Shown here one piece after another: positions 1-5,131 of a stretch of 5,131 nt of DNA. The notes under the pieces were generated by a model, which saw nothing but the letters and a program-made list of their open reading frames with translations, was not told where the DNA came from and did not search any database. Positions within the stretch are counted from its first letter, which is position 1. Every line of letters starts with the position of its first letter. Both the position numbers and the translations under genes were made by a program. Location: the NCBI GenBank assembly GCA_021796055.1, contig JAJYOS010000525.1, positions 1-5,131 of the forward strand. The letters are read 5' to 3'. The stretch comes from Bacteroidota bacterium. GTDB lineage: Bacteria; Bacteroidota; Kryptoniia; Kryptoniales; JAKASW01.

Positions 1-49
1 GGCCATAATAATCGTCGTAAATCGCGGCAACAAACAGGTGCGTATTCAT
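1..49 (-). CDS. Start of an unidentified gene downstream of dctM (partial)
   Basis: An ATG at 49-47 follows the dctM stop codon (52-50) with no base between them, and the frame stays open for 16 codons to the window edge (MNTHLFVAAIYDDYYG). This tight junction is typical of translational coupling and suggests the gene belongs to the same operon as the transporter. There is no strong Shine-Dalgarno; only a weak GAAAG-like stretch lies inside the end of dctM. I do not recognise the product from 16 residues. It could be an enzyme acting on the imported solute, but that is inference from position only. The reading frame could also be fortuitous, since so little of it is visible. Confidence 0.5.
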   Translation of the reverse strand, partial: MNTHLFVAAIYDDYYG

Positions 50-1327
50 TTATTGAACTTTCAATATTCTCGTAAGATACAGGCTTAGTTCCGGAAAATA
101 GGTGACGATCAACAGGGCGAAGAGGGCAATTGCCAGGAAAGGGAGGACGGCCCGGTAGATCTTCACAATGTCCTTTTCAAAACGTAAACTCGATATGAAT
201 AAGTTCAACCCGAGAGGCGGAAGCATGTACCCGATCTCAAGGTTCAGGAGGAAGATAACCCCGAGATGGACAGGATCGATGCCGTATTGGGCCGCGATCG
301 GAACGATTATGGGAACGACGATTATTATGGCCGAGAATATTTCCACCATGTTTATGACGAGGAGGAACAGATTCAGCAGCACAAGGAAGGCGAATTTGTT
401 CGTAACAAAATGGTGTATAAGCTGGAAGAGCTGCATCGGGATTTGTTCGTCGATGAGATAATTCGTAAGCCCGAGTGCCGTGCCGAGAACCACGAAGATC
501 GCTCCGACAAGCATCATACTCTTCTTCGTGATCCGGGGCAGATCCTTGAAAAACTTCACGTCGCGAAGTATGAAAACCTCGACGACGAGGACGTAGAACG
601 CCATTATGGCGCTTGCCTCTGTTGCGGTGAAGAAACCCGCATATATTCCGCCGATGATGATAATCGGCAGCGGAATCTCCCATGCGGCCCCCTTTAAGGC
701 GCTCAATGCCTCACGTCCGGAAAAAGGCTGCCGCTTGACTCCCGAACGAATGCCGGTATATATGCTGAAGAGCGACAGCATTACTATCAGAAGTACCCCC
801 GGGACGACACCAGCGGCGAACAGCTTATCGACGCTTATCCCGGCGACGATGCCATAAAGAATGATCGGCAGGCTTGGCGGAAAAAGAAGTCCGAGGCTCC
901 CCGACGTGGTCATAAGGCCGAGGGAAAATCTCTCTGGATAAGATTCCTTCACGAGAATGGGATAGAGAAGACCGCCGAGGGCGACTATCGTTACGCCGGA
1001 TGCGCCAGTAAAGGCGGTGAATACCGCAGTCGACACGATCGAAACGATTGCCAAGCCGCCCGGCATCCAGCCGAATAATGCCTGGGCCAAACGCACGAGT
1101 CTCAAAGGGGCGTTGCTCTCCGCCAGCAGGTAACCCGCGAACGTGAAGAGAGGAATCGCTATAAGTGCGGGAAGGCTTGCAAGCCGGTACAGCTCCACGA
1201 TGACGGCGGAGGTATTGACTCCGATAGAATTAAAGAGAAGAAGTCCACCCGCGCCGATAATGACAAAGACAGGCTCGCCCAGAAGTACGAGGAGCAGGAT
1301 AGCTGCGCCGATTATGATATACAACAT
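50..1327 (-). CDS. dctM: TRAP transporter large permease subunit DctM
   Basis: This is the large, ion-translocating subunit of a TRAP importer in the inner membrane, where it works with DctQ to move solute delivered by the binding protein. The 425-residue product has the usual length for the family and is hydrophobic throughout, with about a dozen membrane segments in two similar halves. Visible family signatures are the glycine- and serine-rich GASGVTIVALGG (108-119), LLFPPSLPIILYG (147-159), a second-half PIIVPIAAQYGIDPVHLGV stretch (339-357) and EIGYMLPPLGLNLF (364-377). The paired Pro-rich re-entrant regions are those that line the substrate and sodium sites in SiaQM structures. The start is ATG with GGAGGG ten bases upstream and an in-frame TGA two codons before it. 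It lies 81 nt after dctQ and abuts the next gene. The subunit type is secure; the substrate is not shown by this protein. Confidence 0.96.
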   Translation of the reverse strand: MLYIIIGAAILLLVLLGEPVFVIIGAGGLLLFNSIGVNTSAVIVELYRLASLPALIAIPLFTFAGYLLAESNAPLRLVRLAQALFGWMPGGLAIVSIVSTAVFTAFTGASGVTIVALGGLLYPILVKESYPERFSLGLMTTSGSLGLLFPPSLPIILYGIVAGISVDKLFAAGVVPGVLLIVMLSLFSIYTGIRSGVKRQPFSGREALSALKGAAWEIPLPIIIIGGIYAGFFTATEASAIMAFYVLVVEVFILRDVKFFKDLPRITKKSMMLVGAIFVVLGTALGLTNYLIDEQIPMQLFQLIHHFVTNKFAFLVLLNLFLLVINMVEIFSAIIIVVPIIVPIAAQYGIDPVHLGVIFLLNLEIGYMLPPLGLNLFISSLRFEKDIVKIYRAVLPFLAIALFALLIVTYFPELSLYLTRILKVQ

Positions 1328-1337
1328 TTGTCAGAAA

Positions 1338-1343
1338 CCCTCC
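1338..1343 (-). promoter_or_regulatory. Ribosome binding site of dctM, possibly masked by a stem
   Basis: GGAGGG on the minus strand lies 10 nt before the dctM ATG and is the strongest Shine-Dalgarno in the window. The complementary CCTCCG lies 24 nt further upstream (1369-1374) and can pair exactly with CGGAGG (1339-1344), which would hide the site in the mRNA. The loop itself contains a small GCG-TTT-CGC hairpin (1355-1363). The site is seen directly; the masking is inference from complementarity. Confidence 0.7.
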
Positions 1344-1408
1344 GAGAATTTTGTGCGAAACGCTGCTGCGGAGGTGTCAATATCGGAATGCCGGAGACTC
1401 AACTATGC

Positions 1409-1924
1409 TCAGCCAACTTCCGTGGACTGCTGCGGACCGGCAATTGCAACCTCTATCGCCCTGAACAGGAAATGAAGACCGATCAGTCCGAAGCCGATCG
1501 GTATTATGATCTCCAGGTAATAGGACATCACATTCTTCCCCATAAACGTAAACAGCGGCTGGGTGTTGTACCGGATTTCATCTGAGACGAACGACACTCC
1601 AGCTTGAACCAAAAAATAGCAGACCACCGCGGCTGTCAGGTCAAGGAATGTCTGTATCATTCTCTGTATGATCGACGGGAGGCGCTTCGTAATTATGTTT
1701 ATGGAAAAGTGGCGGGACTCTTTCGCGGCAAGCGCCGCTCCGAAGAAGCCTATCCATAAGACGAGATGTCTCAGAAAGACGTCTCCCCAGATTATACCGG
1801 TCGACCAAAACTCCCGAAGTATAACCTGGAGGAATGCCATCACAACCGTTACGGTAAGGAAGATTACGAGAAGTGCGTTCTCGGTAATCCCCAGTGCGTT
1901 TTCTATCGATCGCAGGATCTTCAT
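1409..1924 (-). CDS. dctQ: TRAP transporter small permease subunit DctQ
   Basis: This is the small membrane subunit of the TRAP importer, which packs against DctM and helps dock the binding protein. The 171-residue product is a normal size for the family and shows four hydrophobic segments at roughly residues 15-38, 48-67, 94-113 and 135-161. The conserved DctQ signature is clear around residues 57-77: a Trp in WIGFFGAALAAKESRHFSINI, with the charged/His end after the second helix. The ATG overlaps the dctP stop as ATGA, so translation is probably coupled. Only a distant AAGAG lies upstream, which fits dependence on ribosomes finishing dctP. Q and M are separate genes here, unlike the fused QM proteins of sialic acid systems. 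The C-terminal tail (GPQQSTEVG) is polar and cytoplasmic-looking. Confidence 0.94.
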   Translation of the reverse strand: MKILRSIENALGITENALLVIFLTVTVVMAFLQVILREFWSTGIIWGDVFLRHLVLWIGFFGAALAAKESRHFSINIITKRLPSIIQRMIQTFLDLTAAVVCYFLVQAGVSFVSDEIRYNTQPLFTFMGKNVMSYYLEIIIPIGFGLIGLHFLFRAIEVAIAGPQQSTEVG

Positions 1925-2940
1925 TTTCCGGGATGCTCTTTTCGGAATTGTGCAAGCGCCGACTCAATCTGATTCAACAGGTCGGCAGAGTAAAGCTTTC
2001 CGACAAGCATCTGGCGTGCTTCCTGGCCTGTCTGGTAATAGTAGGCGGTTTGGCTCTTCGAGCGCGGGTGAGTCAGTATTATTCCTTTGGACTGAAGCGT
2101 CTTGATTGCCGCCAGATTATCCTTGCGGCTCTGTTCGGTGAGCTGCGAAAGATAAATCTGTCCGTTCTTCACGAGAATCTGCTGCAAATCGGGCGGCAGA
2201 GTGTCAAAATAACTTTTTGAAATCAGGACCGATCCCGACGAATTCGCAAGAGGCAGATCGAGCATGTATTTCACATTCGTGAACCACTGCAGTGCAATCA
2301 TGGCGAGCGGCGGGGAGTAAACGCAGTTGATCATCCCGGTCTGAAGTGCGGAGTTCACGTCCGTTATCGAAAGCGGAATGGGTGAGAGATGAAGAACCTT
2401 GAACGACACCTGTGCTATCGGGTCTCCTTCCCACATCCACGCCTTCACTCCCTGCATGTCTTTCGCGGAATAAATGGGCGTCTGCGTGAAGACATAAACA
2501 AAACCTACTTCAGCCCAGCCGAGGAATACGAAACCACCCTTTTCAAACGCCTGGCTGAACTCGGGTGTGAATTTCTTGTAAATGTAGTCGATTTCAGCGG
2601 TGTTGCGGAAAAGGAACGGAGTATCGAGTATCCTCTCTTCGGGGGCAATTTCGCCCATTCCGACACCTGTGAAGCCGCCGGCCTGGTATTGTCCGATCCT
2701 GATCTTTCTCAGGACGTCCTTCTCGTCGCCCGCAATTCCGCCTGGATAGAATTTGAACCCGAGCCTGCCGCCGCTTTCCTTTCGTACGGCTGCGTCATAT
2801 TCCTTCATCACATTCATCCAGGTGCTGCCTTCCGGCGCTACCGTGGCGAACTTGATTGTGTATTGCTGGGCAAGGACCGGGACGGTCGATAGGCACAGGA
2901 ACGAGAAAAGTGCCAGCGTCCCTCTAAAAAATTTTGACAT
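1921..2940 (-). CDS. dctP: TRAP transporter periplasmic substrate-binding protein, TatT-associated type
   Basis: This is the extracytoplasmic binding protein of the TRAP importer. From the chosen ATG it is 339 residues with a standard Sec signal peptide (KFFR, a hydrophobic core, then VLA before QQ, cleavage after residue 24). Family features are IKFATVAPEGSTW near the mature N-terminus (29-41), FYPGGIAGDE (64-73), DMQGVKAWMW (161-170), SITDVNSALQTG (191-202) and FDTLPPDLQQIL (245-256). In ordinary members the sequence after GVK reads as lysine-x-arginine, and that arginine grips a carboxylate; here it is Trp168, followed by Trp170 and EGDP. An Asn that also contacts ligand in SiaP aligns with Ser209. 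A carboxylate ligand of the usual kind is therefore unlikely; the true ligand is unknown. Upstream ATGs exist at 2943 (adjacent) and 2970. The last would overlap tatT by 20 nt, while GAGAGG sits 6 nt before 2940, so 2940 is preferred. Confidence 0.94.
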   Translation of the reverse strand: MSKFFRGTLALFSFLCLSTVPVLAQQYTIKFATVAPEGSTWMNVMKEYDAAVRKESGGRLGFKFYPGGIAGDEKDVLRKIRIGQYQAGGFTGVGMGEIAPEERILDTPFLFRNTAEIDYIYKKFTPEFSQAFEKGGFVFLGWAEVGFVYVFTQTPIYSAKDMQGVKAWMWEGDPIAQVSFKVLHLSPIPLSITDVNSALQTGMINCVYSPPLAMIALQWFTNVKYMLDLPLANSSGSVLISKSYFDTLPPDLQQILVKNGQIYLSQLTEQSRKDNLAAIKTLQSKGIILTHPRSKSQTAYYYQTGQEARQMLVGKLYSADLLNQIESALAQFRKEHPGK

Positions 2941-2946
2941 CATAAA

Positions 2947-2952
2947 CCTCTC
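2947..2952 (-). promoter_or_regulatory. Ribosome binding site of dctP overlapping the tatT stop codon
   Basis: GAGAGG on the minus strand shares bases with the tatT TGA stop (2953-2951). It lies 3 nt before the ATG at 2943 and 6 nt before the ATG at 2940, which favours the latter start. The overlap implies that ribosomes ending tatT reload directly on dctP. Confidence 0.7.
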
Positions 2953-3835
2953 AGAAATAATCGCTTTCATGTTTCAATAATTCTACCGCCTTCGCCTTGG
3001 CAATTTGATTTGCAAGATTCTGGTCAGGCAGCAACTTGACAGGTGCATCGATAACTTTGTGTAAAAGAGACTCGAACAGTTCCTTGTTCTGTGTCATGAC
3101 GGCGTACGACTTTGCATAGTAATAATAGATCATCAGGAACTTCCCATCCGAGACTTGTATCGCCTTCTCGAAATGAATTCTTGCCGCTGTCGTATCGCCG
3201 CCGAACATTGCAGGAAGGCTTCCGAGAATCGTCCCGAAGAACAGGTGTGCGCCGCCGTAGAAGTACGAGCCGTCGTATTTGAGAACGAACTTCATCATGG
3301 CCTCCACCTTCGGAAGGTCAGAAAGAGCCTCGACGTTGTCCCGGTTCAGGTTGACATAATTACCCCAGGCGTTCGCCGTCCAGAAAACCGCCGGCACGTC
3401 GCTCCTGCCGAATTCGTTCAGGGCCTTCTGAAAATCTGCCAGGTCGCCCTTAAAACTTCTCTCGAAATCCTTATTCTTGAAGAGGATTCTCAGTCCGTAG
3501 TTCCTCGCCCGGAGATAGAACAGGCTCGCGCGTGGAGCGGAGGAGTCTTCGACGAACCCGAGCGCATAGCTTGTATAGCCCTGTGCGCCGAGGAGGAGCA
3601 GGCTCTCGTCGTTCGGCGATTCCAGTATCAGGCCGTCGAGCAGTTTCAGATCCGCAGGTATTGCCTGCGACGCGATCTGCAGGTCTGTTTCCCTGTTCAT
3701 TGCCTTGAAGCTTCCCTGGATGATTCCGCTCGTGGCGCCTATCGTAATCTGTGTGATCACGCTGCATCCCTGGAGCGTGAAGAAGAGGACAGCGGCAACC
3801 GCGGCTGTCAGGGTTGAAACATCCCGCTTTATCAC
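2951..3835 (-). CDS. tatT: TRAP transporter TatT component, TPR-like lipoprotein
   Basis: This is the accessory T component of a subset of TRAP importers, known from Treponema pallidum Tp0956. That protein is a lipoprotein of helical TPR-like repeats that forms a trimer and binds the substrate-binding partner. From GTG 3835 the product is 294 residues. Its n-region MIKRD and hydrophobic core end in the lipobox LQGC with Cys24, predicting lipid anchoring in the periplasm. Helical repeat regions follow. The family's diagnostic stretch runs from FWTANAWGNYVNLN (151-164) through DLPKVEAMMKFVL (173-185) and HLFFGTILGSLPAMFGGD (197-214) to the helix-rich FLMIYYYYAKSYAVMTQNKELF (about 233-254). A longer reading from TTG 3880 is possible but adds 15 residues before an otherwise ideal signal peptide and has no Shine-Dalgarno, whereas GAGAG lies 6 nt before GTG 3835. 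It directly precedes dctP, the usual order for TatT systems. Confidence 0.9.
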   Translation of the reverse strand: MIKRDVSTLTAAVAAVLFFTLQGCSVITQITIGATSGIIQGSFKAMNRETDLQIASQAIPADLKLLDGLILESPNDESLLLLGAQGYTSYALGFVEDSSAPRASLFYLRARNYGLRILFKNKDFERSFKGDLADFQKALNEFGRSDVPAVFWTANAWGNYVNLNRDNVEALSDLPKVEAMMKFVLKYDGSYFYGGAHLFFGTILGSLPAMFGGDTTAARIHFEKAIQVSDGKFLMIYYYYAKSYAVMTQNKELFESLLHKVIDAPVKLLPDQNLANQIAKAKAVELLKHESDYF

Positions 3836-3841
3836 TGATTG

Positions 3842-3846
3842 CTCTC
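3842..3846 (-). promoter_or_regulatory. Ribosome binding site supporting the GTG start of tatT
   Basis: GAGAG on the minus strand ends 6 nt before the GTG at 3835. No comparable site precedes the TTG at 3880, so this weak site decides the start in favour of GTG and gives a signal peptide of normal length. Confidence 0.5.
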
Positions 3847-3887
3847 GGCCATTAAGAATTGACTTTCGGATTGTTGGCAAAATGCCC

Positions 3888-3899
3888 GCAGACGTCTGC
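3888..3899 (-). repeat. 12-bp perfect palindrome between pfkA and tatT
   Basis: GCAGACGTCTGC reads identically on both strands and begins 5 nt after the pfkA stop codon in the transcription direction. A second small dyad, GGCA-TTT-TGCC (3885-3875 on the minus strand), follows at once. No run of T follows either element, so neither looks like an intrinsic terminator. It could be an operator for a dimeric regulator, an mRNA processing or stabilising hairpin, or chance. Confidence 0.5.
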
Positions 3900-3904
3900 C
3901 TTGT

Positions 3905-4876
3905 TCAGATTGAAAGGACCTGGGCCAACTCCACCAGACTATTGTCGACCTGCTTCTTCTTTTCCCAGGTGTCTCTCATGGGGGTGAGAACGACTTTGCT
4001 GTTCACCTCGCCGGCCATGACGTTCCCTTTGCCGCTCAGGAGGGCCTCAACTGCGGCCGACCCCAGCTTCGCTGCCAGAACCCTGTCTCTTGCGCTCGGA
4101 CTCCCGCCTCTCTGGATGTGGCCGAGGACGGTGACACGGTAATGCAAGTGGACGAATTCGCTCATTCGCCTGGCAAGATCCACGGCTCCGCCATTAAAAC
4201 ATCCTTCAGCTATGACAACGATGCTGCTTCTCTGACGGCCGCCAGTGGTCAGCTTCTGCCGGATAGCCTCGAAATTCTCTTCGATTTCCGGAATTGCGAT
4301 GTATTCCGCTCCGGAGCTGATGCCCACATCAAGAGCGATGAAACCCGAATCGCGGCCCATCACTTCGACGTAGAACACCCGGTCGTGAGCGTCGGCAGTG
4401 TCGCGAATCTTGTCGATAGCCTCGACTGCTGTATTTGTGGCGGTATCATAACCGACGGTGAAGTCGGTCCCATAAAGGTCATTGTCGATAGTGCCCGGCA
4501 CCCCGACGGTCGGGATCATGTGCTCATCATAAAGAAGCGTCGCGCCCTGAAAAGTGCCGTTCCCGCCTATTGCCACAAGACCATCTATCCCCTGTGCACT
4601 GAGATTGGCGGCGGCTATTGCTCTCCCTTCACGCGTCATGAACTCCGCGGAACGAGCGGTCTTGAGAATCGTCCCCCCGCGCTGAATTATGTTGGATACC
4701 GATCTGGGACCCATAGGAATGAAATCCCCCTTTATCATCCCGTTGTAGCCGTGCTGAATCCCCACTACTTCAATGTTGTCGTATACCGCAGTTCTGACGA
4801 TCGCCCTTAATGCGGCATTCATTCCCGGGGCGTCCCCGCCGCTGGTGTATATCCCAATTTTCTTGATCTTGCTCAT
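3905..4876 (-). CDS. pfkA: ATP-dependent 6-phosphofructokinase PfkA
   Basis: This cytoplasmic enzyme phosphorylates fructose 6-phosphate to fructose 1,6-bisphosphate in glycolysis. From ATG 4876 the product is 323 residues, matching the roughly 320 of short bacterial PfkA. Signatures in order: SGGDAPGMN (12-20, nucleotide loop), RGGTILKTAR (66-75), GGNGTFQGA (104-112), PGTIDND (127-133, with Asp131 as catalytic base), EVMGR (171-175, sugar binding), IAEG (222-225) and HIQRGGSP (253-260). Gly107, equivalent to Escherichia coli Gly104, predicts ATP rather than pyrophosphate as donor. The preceding residue is Asn106, where the E. coli enzyme has Asp103. Arginines matching E. coli Arg21 and Arg25 of the effector site are present (24, 28). 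An ATG at 4909 would add 11 unconserved residues and fall inside the likely promoter; AAGGAG 3 nt before 4876 supports the shorter form. Confidence 0.96.
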   Translation of the reverse strand: MSKIKKIGIYTSGGDAPGMNAALRAIVRTAVYDNIEVVGIQHGYNGMIKGDFIPMGPRSVSNIIQRGGTILKTARSAEFMTREGRAIAAANLSAQGIDGLVAIGGNGTFQGATLLYDEHMIPTVGVPGTIDNDLYGTDFTVGYDTATNTAVEAIDKIRDTADAHDRVFYVEVMGRDSGFIALDVGISSGAEYIAIPEIEENFEAIRQKLTTGGRQRSSIVVIAEGCFNGGAVDLARRMSEFVHLHYRVTVLGHIQRGGSPSARDRVLAAKLGSAAVEALLSGKGNVMAGEVNSKVVLTPMRDTWEKKKQVDNSLVELAQVLSI

Positions 4877-4879
4877 AAG

Positions 4880-4885
4880 CTCCTT
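4880..4885 (-). promoter_or_regulatory. Ribosome binding site of pfkA
   Basis: AAGGAG on the minus strand lies 3 nt before the ATG at 4876. The spacing is short but the match is good, and the 4909 ATG has no such site. This fixes MSKIKKIGIYTSGGD as the likely N-terminus, in line with other PfkA proteins. Confidence 0.65.
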
Positions 4886-4899
4886 CGAAAAACGCAATA

Positions 4900-4928
4900 A
4901 ATTTACCATTAAAGCCTAAAAAATGCAA
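4900..4928 (-). promoter_or_regulatory. Probable promoter of the pfkA-TRAP operon
   Basis: On the minus strand, TTGCAT (4928-4923) and TAAATT (4905-4900) are separated by 17 nt, a fair match to the sigma-70 pattern. The same region also fits the Bacteroidota housekeeping pattern: TTG, about 20 nt, then TAAATTTA, close to TAnnTTTG. Transcription would start near 4893, leaving a leader of about 17 nt that contains the AAGGAG site. This is inference from consensus matching; no operator is evident. Confidence 0.45.
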
Positions 4929-4986
4929 AGAAGGGGCGGGGCCGCGGTGCCACTACCACAAAGCTTGAATGTTTGACGGGATTTAC

Positions 4987-5000
4987 TTAATCATTAATCA
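4987..5000 (+). repeat. Tandem TTAATCA pair before the HAD gene
   Basis: The heptamer TTAATCA occurs twice head to tail (4987-4993 and 4994-5000), ending 6 nt before the ATG at 5007. It lies where a -10 region or leader of the HAD gene would be expected, downstream of a TTGACG (4973-4978). It could be a promoter element, a regulator half-site pair, or a chance AT-rich duplication. Confidence 0.4.
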
Positions 5001-5006
5001 GCACAC

Positions 5007-5131
5007 ATGGAAAATCTATCTCCGCATTTCAAGAGAAAGCTCAGGCAGGTAAAACTCGTCGCTACGGATCTTGACGGCACACTCCTTAACGATCACGGGC
5101 AAATCTCCGGTGTAACTCGGGAATCGGTTCA
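5007..5131 (+). CDS. HAD-superfamily hydrolase, Cof-type (N-terminal part)
   Basis: Only the first 41 codons are in the window. The product opens with a basic stretch and then LVATDLDGTLLNDHGQIS, which is HAD motif I. Asp21 is the expected nucleophile and Asp23 the general acid/base, placed after a beta strand. The form DLDGTLL with a following N/D-x-x-G-x-I/S resembles Cof-type phosphatases, which dephosphorylate sugar phosphates, flavin mononucleotide or similar small molecules. Which of these is the substrate cannot be told from this part. An in-frame TAA at 4995-4997 rules out a longer N-terminus, and no other ATG precedes motif I. There is no Shine-Dalgarno before the ATG. The gene is transcribed away from pfkA, and the two share a 130-nt intergenic region. 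Confidence 0.85.
   Translation, partial: MENLSPHFKRKLRQVKLVATDLDGTLLNDHGQISGVTRESV

Noticed and set aside
237..683. 148-codon minus-strand frame inside dctM
   Set aside because: It is a shifted frame within a conserved membrane protein gene, and its Arg/His-rich composition is typical of out-of-frame translation.
2941..2970. Longer dctP start at the ATG 2970-2968
   Set aside because: It would overlap tatT by 20 nt and place MKAIISERF before an already complete signal peptide; the GAGAGG site points to 2940/2943.
3155..3817. 220-codon open frame on the plus strand opposite tatT
   Set aside because: It is antisense to a well-supported lipoprotein gene. Its predicted product is rich in Arg, Glu, Cys and His with no recognisable fold or motif, as expected of a shadow frame.
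3851..3880. Possible internal promoter for tatT on the minus strand (TTGCCA, 18 nt, CTTAAT)
   Set aside because: The -10 match is weak, and the implied start near 3844 would cut through the GAGAG ribosome site of the GTG start. It is kept only as a remote possibility.
4118..4810. 230-codon open frame on the plus strand opposite pfkA
   Set aside because: It is antisense to pfkA, whose catalytic motifs are intact across the same bases. The frame has no family features and no ribosome site.
4931..4950. GC-rich patch as an intrinsic terminator
   Set aside because: No gene ends there, since both flanking genes point away, and there is no hairpin followed by a T-run.

Overview
The window holds a compact minus-strand operon for a tripartite (TRAP) solute importer of the TatT-associated type, led by a phosphofructokinase gene. 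A divergent HAD-family phosphatase gene begins at the right-hand edge. Base composition is near 50 percent GC, with no sign of mobile elements, CRISPR or RNA genes. The source looks like an environmental bacterium. The weak Shine-Dalgarno use, the PfkA sequence style and a promoter that also fits the Bacteroidota pattern (TTG, about 20 nt, TAnnTTT) point loosely to the Bacteroidota/Chlorobiota/Ignavibacteriota group. TatT-type TRAP systems also occur in Spirochaetes and Deltaproteobacteria, so this placement is tentative.

Layout, read in the direction of transcription of the main operon (right to left): a probable promoter at about 4900-4928; pfkA (start 4876, stop 3905); a 69-nt gap with a 12-bp perfect palindrome; tatT, a TPR-like lipoprotein (start most likely GTG 3835, stop 2951); dctP, the periplasmic binding protein (start most likely 2940, stop 1921); dctQ, the small membrane subunit, sharing ATGA with dctP (1924-1409); an 81-nt gap with a possible SD-masking stem; dctM, the large permease (1327-50); and, directly after its stop, the first 16 codons of a further unidentified gene running off the left edge. 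On the plus strand, 5007-5131 encodes the N-terminus of a Cof-type HAD hydrolase.

How the parts fit: DctP captures a solute in the periplasm and DctQ/DctM carry it across the inner membrane using an ion gradient. TatT, anchored by a lipid, is expected to scaffold or feed the binding protein, as proposed for the Treponema pallidum Tp0956/Tp0957 pair. The binding protein lacks the arginine with which ordinary TRAP binding proteins hold a carboxylate and has a Trp-rich stretch there instead. The ligand is therefore probably not a simple C4-dicarboxylate or sialic acid, and a more hydrophobic ligand is plausible. Whether pfkA belongs functionally with the transporter or is only a co-directional neighbour cannot be decided from the sequence.

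No wholly new system is evident. The points worth a second look are the altered binding site, the Asp-to-Asn change in PfkA's GGDGS motif, and the structured intergenic sites.
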